Source of the DNA: Tritrichomonas musculus
Lineage: Eukaryota > Parabasalia > Tritrichomonadida > Tritrichomonadidae
DNA length: 64,000 nucleotides
Assembly: GCA_039105265.1 (NCBI GenBank)
Contig: JAPFFF010000018.1
Location: 2,852,001-2,916,000, forward strand
Reading direction: 5' to 3'
The position numbers and the translations under genes are program-made. Positions within the stretch are counted from its first letter, which is position 1. The number at the start of each line of letters is the position of its first letter. Shown piece by piece: positions 49,236 through 60,635 of the stretch. Under the pieces are notes generated by a model. That model made no database searches. It was not told the origin of the DNA and saw only the letters and a list, made by a program, of their open reading frames with translations.

Positions 49236-50370
49236 TTCACCTCACGAAGTGAGTGAAAAAGATTTTCAAAGTTGAAAGATTATATTATATATAGACTCGA
49301 TTTGAAAAAAGGGCATTTTTTTAAATTGCCTTTTTTCATCATTCCACTTTTAAGAAAACTTTTCAAAATATGAAAATTATGATATATATATATATAATTA
49401 AGAACCAAATTAATCTATTAAAATATTAATATCTTTTAAATATAAAATACTTTTCTATCATTATCAATAATCAAATAATTATTTTCTGCCAATAGACAAG
49501 TTGTTATCTTTTGACAACTAGCTTTTCGTTTTTTAATATGTAAAATGTAAGTATAAAAAAATTAATTTTTCATATCTATTAAATATTTAATTATATATTA
49601 CATATTTTTTTTTTTCAATGACAATTCAAAAATTAAATGAGTAGATATAATTTTTGAATTCTTAATCGTAATTGAATTTGTATTTTTTAAAAAATCATAG
49701 TTTATAAACGGCATCACAAGTTTCTTGTTATTAGAAAATCTAAAAAAAATTCTGATTTATCGTCTTTACTAAAAAAATAAATTTATCTTAATTTAATACT
49801 ATTTAAAATTCTAGTATACATGAAATATAGATTAAAGTATTTACATTTATTACTTTAAAATATATTTAAACTGATATCAATCAGAGGTTTTATTTGCCAT
49901 AACTCTAATAATAATGCAATTTTGTAATGCTTATTTCTCAAGTCCAAGTAAATAAGAATTAATGATTTTTTGTCATTATATTTAATACTATCTCAACAAT
50001 CTTTTTTTATGAACGAAAAATCAAAAAAACTATTTTTTAACTTTTGAATCATTTCTGTTATAAATATAGATCGTTTTTGATTCAATTTTTAAAAAAGAAA
50101 TAACACGAAAAATGATAACGTACGTGACGCAATGTTAATAAAAACATAAAAAGACTAAAATATCTAAAAAGAATGGGAACCGATTTTGAGTTGTTTCTTC
50201 TAATAATAAAATATTTCTATTTTTTATAAAAATTTTAATTTCAAATTCCAAATTTTAGTATATTATAATGTTTTTTTTAGAAATTATTACCATACCTTTA
50301 TTTAAAAAATGTTTTATATCTTTTGCCAAAATAAGAACTTAAAAACTTAATTATTCAAATAAATAAATGA
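49236..50370. other. AT-rich intergenic stretch
   Basis: Apart from a small palindrome CTCACGAAGTGAG near 49240-49252 and a short TA run near 49383-49396, I see nothing of note; no coding signal in either strand. Confidence 0.4.
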
Positions 50371-51233
50371 TTATTTTCCATTCAAAATGTGAGACGTAGG
50401 CAACGAGATCAAAGAAGAGCTCAAAATTTTGGAAATAACCAAGTTAATTATCAAGATATGGGAACATCGCCAATTCCTCAGCAAAATCAAAATAATCAAG
50501 CATATAATAATAATTTTGATTTAAAAAAATTGTTTTTGCTACACTTACCTCAGAAATGACCTATTTATCCGCTTTTACCTTTTTAGCATTATTAACAGGA
50601 TATAAGTATAAATTTATTAGAAGAAAATACAATAGTAGCTTTTGATCGTGCCTGAAATCATGTTCGACCGGGTTCTAGTTGTATTGTAACAATGATAGAT
50701 ATAAAAACCAAAAAATTATAGATTTTGCAATTATTGAGCGACCAAAACAATATGTCGAAGGTAATTGTATTAAATTTCCAAAAAATTTGGAAGCAGAGGG
50801 AATTCGAACATTGGCATCTAAAAGGAAAAATGACAAAAGGATTGTTTCTAATGTTCATGACAATGATGGCTCAACCATAAAAATTTTTAAAGATTTAGGA
50901 TGGAAGATAAACGAATATTTGGATTATAGACATTCGATGAAGGCAGTCTCAAGAGTTGTTCAAAATTTTGTGACGAAAAATCCAGAAGTCAAAGAAATTG
51001 GGATATCTTTAGAAAAATGGCTAATATCAATTTTAAAATCCAAATATAGCTCTAATATTAAATTAGATTTATGGATAAATAATTATCAACATTATAATAA
51101 TTGTCATGATTATTGTAAACATAAAAATAAAATTCTGAAGAATTACACTTTTTCAGATAAAAGTATAGAAAAACTGAAAAAAAAAAAATTTAAAAAGAAC
51201 AAGTGCTTATGGATCAAAGGCCAGTGCTTATAA
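50371..51233 (+). pseudogene. broken transposase-like gene (DDE/RNase-H type)
   Basis: A first frame (~50389-50558) reads RRRQRDQRRAQNFGNNQ and lacks a clear ATG. After one or more frame changes it continues as TYLSAFTFLALLTGYKYKF and NHVRPGSSCIVTMIDI, then a last frame (50679-51233) carries ERPKQYVEGN, RIVSNVHDNDGSTIKIFKDL and LDYRHSMKAV. The layout 'C..TMID..T...I...I', 'V.D.D......I.....' and 'D..H..K' resembles the catalytic core of cut-and-paste transposases with D, D and a following His, and the last frame is Lys-rich at its end. At least two frameshifts and one in-frame stop are visible. No ends were identified. The family is not certain. Confidence 0.45.
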
Positions 51234-51858
51234 AAATAATTATTTTTATATTTAGATCTCAAAAAAATCTGATTTTCAAAATAATTATTAAGAAAATCTC
51301 TTTAAAAAAAGAATATATAACTTATTTTTTAATTTATATAAATTTATTTTCATTTATTAATTTATATTTAAATATATATTTAATATTTATCTAATATTTC
51401 ATAAGATACAAAAAGAAATAATAATATAAAACTTTTTATGATATTTATTTTTTTATCAGAATTATATAACTTTTTGTGAAAGACATTATGATTTTATTTC
51501 ATATATAAACCTTCTTATTAATAATTTTATTTGCATATATTATTCATTTTTCTGTGTTTATATAAATTATATATTATATAAATGTCAATATTAAATTATT
51601 TAATGAAATATTTACTGCAATATTAATTCTTTTAAAATTTAAAAAAATTATATTTAATTTTTTCTTGTTAAATCCTTTATTAGGAAAAATATTGTCAAAT
51701 GATTTTTATGAATATATTTATATATTTATATTATAGATATATAAATGGAATAATATAATATAAATAAATCATAGAAAGATAGATATAATATTATTATAAT
51801 AAAAAAATAATTTATGAAAAAGTTTAAAATGATTTTTTCTATTTGAGAATATTTGAAA
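51234..51858. other. AT-rich intergenic stretch
   Basis: About 85% A+T by eye, without coding signal. The 63-codon frame at 51203-51394 is a chance Ile/Phe-rich frame. Confidence 0.4.
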
Positions 51859-51866
51859 GATAAATT

Positions 51867-52301
51867 AAAGGAGAACGGAGAACGTTTTTTTGTACGTTAA
51901 TATGAAAAAATAAAACTCGTTTAAAATGCTATTTAAATAAATATTTTAGCAATAGAAGCTAGGAAAGTTGCTTATTAATAAAGGATAAATATTTTTACAG
52001 GATTTAATATGATTTTTGACAACAACAAAAAAAAGATTTTAATAATGGATTTGTTAATTTTGAATTTAGGATAAAATTCTAAGGTAGCCACTTATATAGA
52101 AGGTTAGAAATGTTCAATTAATATTAATGATCATACCAAAAAAGAAATCGGTCGTAGAAATCTTTCATTATTTTTGAAGAAAGAATTTGGAAAAATTATG
52201 TATTACTAAACTTTTTGAATATGCAATTTTTCACTGTATACTCAATTACTTTCAAATTTAAAAATAAATTGAGAGAGCATTTATACAATTTAAATTATAA
52301 T
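51867..52301 (+). repeat. 435-bp block, copy 1
   Basis: Essentially identical to 54022-54456, starting AAAGGAGAACGG and ending TTTAAATTATAAT. Here it is followed directly by the internal terminus at 52302; in copy 2 it is followed by ATTATTGTTAGTTTTGC. Confidence 0.85.
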
Positions 52302-53823
52302 AAAGGAGGACGGAGTTGTCGGTTATGACAAAACATTATTTTGTTTTTTTACTTCTAAAATTAATTATAATATTATATATTAAGAAATTAATGATAGACA
52401 ATTAGGGATTTTTATCGTAAGAAACAAAAGATATTTGCAAAACAAAAATTAATTTTCAGAAAAAGTTTGTTAATTGAAAAAAAAAAATTCATATATCTCT
52501 CAATTCCAAGTTACACATATCATAGAAGAAATGTAACTTGAATTTTTTTACGGATTCTTATTTAATAAAAATATATTGAATGGTATATTTGTTTTTTATA
52601 TATATGTATCTATATTTTATAAATATAATATAGTTGTAATTGGTGTTTCATAATAAGATATTGTCTAAGTAATATCAAAATAAATTGAATATTATTTATT
52701 TTTTCTTTCAATTATATTTTTTTGTTTTCTGAGCTATGTTATTCAATTTTCTGAGATTATAGCTTTTCAGAATTTTTTTCTTATAAATAAAAGTGATGAA
52801 AATTTAATATTATCCTTGCAATATATTGGCCAAACCATTTTTTAATATATTTTTAAATATTTATTTATATTAATATTTTAAATTTTTATGATATTTAAGT
52901 TTAATTTATATTTTTTTATTATAATATTTAATAGAAATATTAAATCGGTGTAAAATATATAATTTCATTTTATAAAATGCTCTTATATATTGATAATAAA
53001 TCTTTTAATTAAATTTTTATTTATCATTTTTTATTGAAAGAGAAAATATTATTTAATTAAAAGATTTTTTATAAAATTATTAATTTTTTGCAATTCAGAA
53101 TAATAATAGACATTTATATCACATTTATTTGTATATCGTATATATACATATAATTATATTAATGATATTATATAAATATTATTAAATTATTGGAAGATAT
53201 GTTACTTTTAATGCATAAAAAAAATTGAATTTAAAAAGATTGTAATTTGATAATTATTGTTTAAGATCTATCTTTAAATTGATAATTTGAATATAATTAA
53301 ATATTAATTTTATTATATTATATTATATGTAATGCTATGAATAATTAATTAAAAATCACATTTAAATGAATTATCATTTGATCCAAATAAAAATAACTTT
53401 GTTGGAAACAATTTATAGTAGGAATTGATTATATTAATGTTATAATGGATGAACATAACTATATTTTTAATTATTATGAAAATTTTTAAATTAATCAAAT
53501 AACCAAAATAAAATTAGGAAATGCACAAATTTATTTTTTACATTAAAAATGTAATTTAAAATTATAAAACCTATATAGTAACAGTGTTATTTAAAATAAT
53601 ATAAGAGCAATTTTTCTTTTTTGGATATAAATAAAAGTTTTTCAAGCATTTAACTACAATTAAAAAGCTATAAATATAGAAATATATAGATAATATTAAT
53701 TCTATGATGAAGAATAAAAGAAATTATTATTGAATAGGTTTTGTACTTTTTTTTCAAATGCTTTAAAATATTGAGTACTAAAGATTATAATTAATTCAAA
53801 AATTCAGATGAATATTTTTAATT

Positions 53824-54021
53824 TCATAATTCATAAAACAATTTAATCTTAGTTAAATATAATATTAAATAAAATATAATGCAAAACTAACAATAATATT
53901 ATAATTTAAATTGTATAAATGCTCTCTCAATTTATTTTTTCATAATTCATAAAACAATTTAATCTTAGTTAAATATAATATTAAATAAAATATAATGCAA
54001 AACTAACAATAATATTATAAT
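53824..54021 (+). repeat. ~80-bp direct repeat with 117-bp period
   Basis: CATAATTCATAAAACAATTT to AATAATATTATAA occurs at 53824-53905 and again at 53941-54021, with the inverse of the end of the 435-bp block between them. An inverted third copy lies at ~54456-54530. Confidence 0.8.
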
Positions 54022-54456
54022 AAAGGAGAACGGAGAACGTTTTTTTGTACGTTAATATGAAAAAATAAAACTCGTTTAAAATGCTATTTAAATAAATATT
54101 TTAGCAATAGAAGCTAGGAAAGTTGCTTATTAATAAAGGATAAATATTTTTACAGGATTTAATATGATTTTTGACAACAACAAAAAAAAGATTTTAATAA
54201 TGGATTTGTTAATTTTGAATTTAGGATAAAATTCTAAGGTAGCCACTTATATAGAAGGTTAGAAATGTTCAATTAATATTAATGATCATACCAAAAAAGA
54301 AATCGGTCGTAGAAATCTTTCATTATTTTTGAAGAAAGAATTTGGAAAAATTATGTATTACTAAACTTTTTGAATATGCAATTTTTCACTGTATACTCAA
54401 TTACTTTCAAATTTAAAAATAAATTGAGAGAGCATTTATACAATTTAAATTATAAT
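54022..54456 (+). repeat. 435-bp block, copy 2
   Basis: Same orientation and length as copy 1 (51867-52301), 2155 bp away, and indistinguishable by eye; placed at the centre of the fold-back structure. Confidence 0.85.
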
Positions 54457-54532
54457 ATTATTGTTAGTTTTGCATTATATTTTATTTAATATTATATTTA
54501 ACTAAGATTAAATTGTTTTATGAATTATGAAA

Positions 54533-55394
54533 AAAGGTCGTACAACTAAATTGAATAAAAAATAAAATTAAATAAATTTATATTTATCTTAATAAATAAT
54601 TTATCTAATAATTATAATATATAATTTATATATTTTATATCCAATATTATAAAATGTAATGGTTGAAATAAAGACTTTAATTAAAATTCAATATATATCG
54701 ATTTCTTATATATTTGCATCATTTAAAAAATATAGATGTCATTTGAATGGATATACTATGTGTTATACAAATAATATTTTACTTTTTGACGAAATCCTTC
54801 AGTAACTGAAATATTAGACTTTTTATATTTATGAAACCAATCAACTAAATCTTCATTTTTAGAAAAAACTGACATTTGATTTGGAATGAAATTCAAATAT
54901 ATTAGAAAGTAAATGCATATAAATAAAATTGTATTCGTCATTTGGCTCCTGTAACGCCCAATTTTTTTAAAATCATCATTTAATAATTCAACAAATTCAA
55001 TTTTTCGGCATTTTTAGCTAAAAAATGAATTTTATTTTTTCAATAAAAATAACTATTTTTATATAACAATTAATGTTTTAAAAGCATATAAAAAGATATC
55101 AAAAGAATTAATGATTAGAATAAATTATATAAAAAGTTATCGCTATTCTAAATTTTTATAAAGTGTTATAAAATTCTTATCAAAAATAATTAAAATAAAT
55201 TGAGATAAAATACTCAAATTTATTTTCTGAAGAAAATTTAATATATACTTATATCCTTTTAGTTTTTATTTTAATTTGAATTTTGTACGATGCAAATATT
55301 TATAAAACTGATTATTATTATAATAATAAAATATAATTAGTTTTAACAAACCAATCGTTGAGTTTTACTGTAAAAATTCAGTTGTACGACCTTT
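54533..55394 (-). mobile_element. 862-bp transposon inserted in the fold-back arm
   Basis: Ends are AAAGGTCGTACAACT and the inverse; TTATGAAA flanks both sides (54525-54532 and 55395-55402). The left arm of the host element has the uninterrupted target sequence at ~53810-53835, which confirms the insertion. The ends share AAAGG with the surrounding element, and both make 8-bp duplications, so they may use related transposases. It carries a short coding remnant. Confidence 0.8.
54756..55016 (-). pseudogene. transposase-like coding remnant inside the 862-bp element
   Basis: A minus frame is open from ~55016 to 54756 and reads FVELLNDDFKKIGRYRSQMTN, then TILFICIYFLIYLNFIP and VDWFHKYKKSNISVTEG. 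It resembles the region of trichomonad transposases where a short basic stretch precedes a Leu/Ile-rich helix, recalled from memory only. Both ends are missing, so it cannot be functional alone. The 61-codon frame with its own ATG (54756-54941) is probably just part of it. Confidence 0.35.
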
Positions 55395-57268
55395 TTATGA
55401 AATTAAAAATATTCATCTGAATTTTTGAATTAATTATAATCTTTAGTACTCAATATTTTAAAGCATTTGAAAAAAAAGTACAAAACCTATTCAATAATAA
55501 TTTCTTTTATTCTTCATCATAGAATTAATATTATCTATATATTTCTATATTTATAGCTTTTTAATTGTAGTTAAATGCTTGAAAAACTTTTATTTATATC
55601 CAAAAAAGAAAAATTGCTCTTATATTATTTTAAATAACACTGTTACTATATAGGTTTTATAATTTTAAATTACATTTTTAATGTAAAAAATAAATTTGTG
55701 CATTTCCTAATTTTATTTTGGTTATTTGATTAATTTAAAAATTTTCATAATAATTAAAAATATAGTTATGTTCATCCATTATAACATTAATATAATCAAT
55801 TCCTACTATAAATTGTTTCCAACAAAGTTATTTTTATTTGGATCAAATGATAATTCATTTAAATGTGATTTTTAATTAATTATTCATAGCATTACATATA
55901 ATATAATATAATAAAATTAATATTTAATTATATTCAAATTATCAATTTAAAGATAGATCTTAAACAATAATTATCAAATTACAATCTTTTTAAATTCAAT
56001 TTTTTTTATGCATTAAAAGTAACATATCTTCCAATAATTTAATAATATTTATATAATATCATTAATATAATTATATGTATATATACGATATACAAATAAA
56101 TGTGATATAAATGTCTATTATTATTCTGAATTGCAAAAAATTAATAATTTTATAAAAAATCTTTTAATTAAATAATATTTTCTCTTTCAATAAAAAATGA
56201 TAAATAAAAATTTAATTAAAAGATTTATTATCAATATATAAGAGCATTTTATAAAATGAAATTATATATTTTACACCGATTTAATATTTCTATTAAATAT
56301 TATAATAAAAAAATATAAATTAAACTTAAATATCATAAAAATTTAAAATATTAATATAAATAAATATTTAAAAATATATTAAAAAATGGTTTGGCCAATA
56401 TATTGCAAGGATAATATTAAATTTTCATCACTTTTATTTATAAGAAAAAAATTCTGAAAAGCTATAATCTCAGAAAATTGAATAACATAGCTCAGAAAAC
56501 AAAAAAATATAATTGAAAGAAAAAATAAATAATATTCAATTTATTTTGATATTACTTAGACAATATCTTATTATGAAACACCAATTACAACTATATTATA
56601 TTTATAAAATATAGATACATATATATAAAAAACAAATATACCATTCAATATATTTTTATTAAATAAGAATCCGTAAAAAAATTCAAGTTACATTTCTTCT
56701 ATGATATGTGTAACTTGGAATTGAGAGATATATGAATTTTTTTTTTTCAATTAACAAACTTTTTCTGAAAATTAATTTTTGTTTTGCAAATATCTTTTGT
56801 TTCTTACGATAAAAATCCCTAATTGTCTATCATTAATTTCTTAATATATAATATTATAATTAATTTTAGAAGTAAAAAAACAAAATAATGTTTTGTCATA
56901 ACCGACAACTCCGTCCTCCTTTGATAAATTCAATATTATTTTTGTTTTTTTTTTATTTTGATAATATATATTGATGCATAAAATATTTAACATGTAACAA
57001 TATTTAAATAATATATAGTTATAAATATAATAAGAAATAGAGATAAATATATAAAAATAAATGTTTACTAAATAAAATAAATTTAAATTAATTTATTCTA
57101 TTATTAAAAATTGTTCATATATTTCAACTTTTTCTGAAATAATTCTTTTATTCAATTTTTTTGTGAAATTATTTCCTTCCTGTAAAAATGAAATAAATAA
57201 TATAAAACTAAAACCAAAATTATAAAAAAATATTTCAATCATAAAAATATTTAATTTCTAAACAATCT

Positions 57269-57411
57269 AAACTTTTTCCGAAAGAGCAACCATTGAATTT
57301 ATTTTCATTAATAACGTATTAAATTGGATATTCGTCTTGATAGTTTAGGAGAAAAAATGTGCAAATTGACCTAAAATTTTTTCCGAAAAAGCCACCATTG
57401 AATTTATTTTC
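57269..57411 (+). repeat. direct repeat, two ~38-bp units 104 bp apart
   Basis: Both units read TTTTTCCGAAA, then AGCAACCATTGAATTTATTTTC or its variant with GCCACC. The intervening DNA is unique AT-rich sequence. Confidence 0.6.
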
Positions 57412-57490
57412 TATAAGATTTTTGTATTTTGAAAGGTTTGGTAAAATTGATAATACAGGCTGTGCATTTCAAATCGGCCCTTTTTAGCAC

Positions 57491-57514
57491 TTTTGATACA
57501 GGCCTGTATCAAAA
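57491..57514. repeat. 24-bp perfect palindrome
   Basis: TTTTGATACAGG followed by its exact reverse complement. GATACAGGCC is unusually GC-rich for this region. Confidence 0.8.
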
Positions 57515-58255
57515 TCTTTAATATATTATGTTTATTTCGATAAGTATTTAAAAAAGCTCTATTTTAATAAACCATATAAATATAATACGTATTATTTTAC
57601 CAAAGTTTTTAGGTATTACTTTTTTATCTTTGTAAAAAATCGGTAATAGTTTTCTATTATTCATATAACTTTTTTCATTCAATTTTAATTTTATCGTTAT
57701 TTATTCTCTCAAAAGGTATCTCATAAACTATTGAAACTCTTAACAACTATTGATCACTCTCAAAAATAATCTTTTTTATTCAAAAAGTTTACGAGGAAAA
57801 TTTAATTTATTCGGGGATATTTCTTCAATTATTCGTCATATACGGGATATTATTTTTGTTTATCTAATACAATATTTTACATTCAATAGAATAATCCATT
57901 TGCAAATGTTTCAACACTAATTTTTGAGTTGATAATATATATTGATTTGTCTTTTGGAATGAAAATTCACTAATTTGTTATAACACTTGTTTCTTTCTGC
58001 ATTAGTGTTCTACCGTGTTGTAGTTACATGGTGGAAAAGAATCATAAGTCGAATAGAAAATATTTTTTAATTCTCTAGGTACAACTTTTTGAGATAATAA
58101 AACACTCAAATAAAAGTAAAATTTTGAATATTTTCCAACGGTTATGGTAAAATTTCACCTATATTATCGACTTATGAAATTAAGTTTATAACCAGCTTTT
58201 TGATACAAAAAAATTTATGCTTCACTTTTTCAAATTATTCAAAAAAATATAAATA

Positions 58256-58540
58256 CAGTATAGTAAAAAAATATGAAATCGTCAAAAAATACTAAAAAAG
58301 TTGGAAAATACACTTTTTCAAAGAAATAAGGCCAAATTTGCTTGGCTAATTCTTTTTATCGTCATTTGAAAAAATGGATTTTCGAACTTTTTCGTAAAAT
58401 TCAAAAAGCTGGAAAAGCTACTTTTTCAAATGACGATAAAACAATATTTACTCAAAAAAATTGAGTGTTTATTATGAAAAAGCTTGTTTTCCAACTTTTT
58501 GAATAATATTTTTACGTTTTCATATTTTTTTACTATACTG
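58256..58540. mobile_element. 285-bp Tc1/mariner-type MITE
   Basis: The termini CAGTATAGTAAAAAAATATG form a perfect inverted repeat of about 24 bp and are flanked by TA on both sides (58254-58255 and 58541-58542), as for Tc1/mariner elements, which insert at TA. Inside is a second perfect 20-bp inverted pair (TTTTATCGTCATTTGAAAAA at 58354-58373 and its inverse at 58422-58441). There is no coding capacity, so it would depend on a mariner transposase elsewhere. Confidence 0.85.
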
Positions 58541-58542
58541 TA

Positions 58543-59397
58543 TCTTATCATCAAAGACTTTTTATATAATTCAGATATGCAAAAAGTTTTTAAAGAATGC
58601 TTAGTATATTATATTAAAATATAAAAAATAACATAAATATTAAATTCAAATTTTCAATTCAATTAATGCCCAAAAGAAGAAGATCAGTATTAAATTATTT
58701 AAACATTCATAATTCAGAAATAAATTTAGATAATAGGAAAAAAAAGAAATCTTTTTTTATTTATTTGAAAAATTAGAACCGATGTTACATAATACCTAGT
58801 TGTCAATGACTGAAAACATTTCGAAAAAAACATAATGGCTGTAAAAATCGCTAAAAATTCTTTAATCTATATAATCTGAAATAGCGAGCTTATATTTGTA
58901 AACTACGGCATCAAGATAAATCAAAATATAAATATTATACAAAATGCTATAATTTATTGTTTTTTAAATTGAAATCTCTCTCTAATATCTGGAGCAAATA
59001 ATTATCAGATCCTGGAGTAGATCATTTTCTGTAGGAAATAATATTGAGATCAATATTATATGAAGTTCTTTGTTTTCATTAGTCTTAAAGAAGACAAATT
59101 TTGAGAGTTTTTTTCTACATCTTTTATTTATCGATTTCGCTCTTATCTGTTTTATCAACATTTGAAGTTCTTTGTTTTTATTAGTTTTTTATTTATTACC
59201 ACATACAATTCTCTTCTTCTCCATATCTCTTTTTCTTAGCTTGCAATCATTTACAATCTTCAGTAGCCCTAGTATTTGTTGGTATATTTTTGTCATTTTC
59301 GGAATCCAAATTATGTCCACATCTCTTTTCTACACTTTATTTTCGATATCAATGCTGTATATTCGAAAAAAATAAAAATAATTTTTTATTTATTTAT
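58543..59397. other. AT-rich stretch without a clear gene
   Basis: The plus frame at 59172-59375 is Phe/Leu/Ser-rich, as expected by chance here. The phrase TGAAGTTCTTTGTTTT occurs twice (~59058 and ~59163). No other signal noted. Confidence 0.4.
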
Positions 59398-59940
59398 ATA
59401 AAATAAAAAATCCACTTTTTGATAAAAAAATAATTAATAATTTGATAAAAAAATAACTAATAATTTGATAAAAAAATCATTAATAATTTGAATAAAAAAA
59501 TAATTAATAATTTGATAAAAAAAATAATTAATAATTTGATAAAAAAATCTTTAATAAATTGAATAAAAATAAAAAAATTAATATTCCACTTTTTGATAAA
59601 AAAATAATTAATAATTTGATAAAAAAATAATTAATAATTTGATAAAAAAAATAATTAATAATTTGATAAAAAAATCTTTAATAAATTGAATAAAAATAAA
59701 AAAATTAATATTCCACTTTTTGATAAAAAAATAATTAATAATTTGATAAAAAAATAATTAATAATTTGATAAAAAAATAACTAATAATTTGATACAAAAA
59801 TAACTAATGATTTGATAAAAAAATAATTAATAATTTGATAAAAAAATAATTAATAATTTGATAAAAAAAAAATAATTAAATATTTGAATAAAAATAAAAA
59901 TAATAAATATTCCACTTTTTGATAAAAAATTATTAAAAAT
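59398..59940. repeat. nested minisatellite, ~23-bp unit with longer-period blocks
   Basis: The basic unit is AATAATTAATAATTTGATAAAA-like, 22-24 bp, repeated about twenty times. At 59411, 59585, 59713 and ~59910 the phrase TCCACTTTTTGATAAAA resets the series, so blocks of ~130-200 bp (several short units plus one reset phrase) are themselves repeated. Blocks two and three are nearly identical. Confidence 0.85.
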
Positions 59941-60319
59941 ATTTTTTTTTTTTTATTAAAATATTCAATTTATTAAAATATTTAATTTATTAAAATATTT
60001 AAACCTTGTTCAAAAACCATTACCTCCTTCTCAATTTAAAATAATCATATCTTTATATTTTAAATATGAATTCATTTTTTAAAATTTAATTAATATTATG
60101 ATAATTATTTAATATATTATTAAAGAAGAATAATGCAATTAAATTGTTTGATAAAAAAGATAAAATGATTTAAAATTTGAAATGGAGGTAAAGTTTTTTG
60201 AACTCAGTTTAATTTATTAAAATCAAAATATATAATTGACCATTGTGAATTATTTTATCCAAAAAAGTATCTCTATCTTTAATTCCATATTGATGACTCA
60301 TGAATCGTCACAAAATTCT

Positions 60320-60540
60320 TTAGGACAGGCTCTTAAGCCGCATACTTTACATCCTGAAATCAGATTACTACAAATTTGTTGTAATCTGTAAATCTCGGAT
60401 TCAGAAATTGGAGGGGTTCGTCTCATAGATTACTCACAGAATTTTTGGGGAAGAGATGCTAAACCGCATACTTTTTATTCATGTGCTTTTTACTATCAAA
60501 ACCTAATCTGTAATTTTCTGGTTCAGATTTAGTGATAATT
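60320..60540 (+). repeat. imperfect ~65-bp direct repeat, ~130 bp apart
   Basis: AGCCGCATACTTTACAT (60334-) and AACCGCATACTTTTTAT (60461-) sit in similar surroundings, each preceded by an AATTCTTT/AATTTTTG + GGA phrase and followed by a TAATCTGTAA phrase with GGATTCAGA or GGTTCAGA. Confidence 0.5.
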
Positions 60541-60635
60541 AATTTTGAAGACAACGTATCAACTCTGAATTCCAATTTCATATTTAACTTATACAACGTT
60601 AGCTTTTATAAGTAATAATTCTTTTTGGTGTAAAC

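Larger units (their letters stand above)
51867..56922. mobile_element. 5.06-kb composite fold-back transposon, non-autonomous, with 8-bp target duplication
   Basis: The left end reads AAAGGAGAACGGAGAACG and the right end reads inward AAAGGAGGACGGAGTTGTC, so the termini share AAAGGAG-ACGGAG. GATAAATT flanks both sides (51859-51866 and 56923-56930). A second terminus of the right-end type lies inside at 52302. From there a ~1.64-kb arm (52302-53940) is nearly perfectly inverted in ~54417-56922, apart from an 862-bp insertion in the right arm. A 435-bp block occurs twice (51867-52301 and 54022-54456). No intact gene is present. The structure suggests two related elements, one nested at the edge of the other, mobilised together by their outermost ends. 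Confidence 0.8.
56931..58253. other. AT-rich intergenic stretch with short repeats
   Basis: It contains a direct repeat of ~38 bp (57269-57306 and 57373-57411, core CCATTGAATTTATTTTC after TTTTTCCGAAA), a perfect 24-bp palindrome (57491-57514) and no convincing gene. Confidence 0.5.

Noticed and set aside
59172-59375. 67-codon hydrophobic plus frame resembling a membrane protein
   Set aside because: T-rich DNA gives Phe/Leu/Ser-rich frames by chance. There is no conserved motif, and it sits in repeat-rich DNA.
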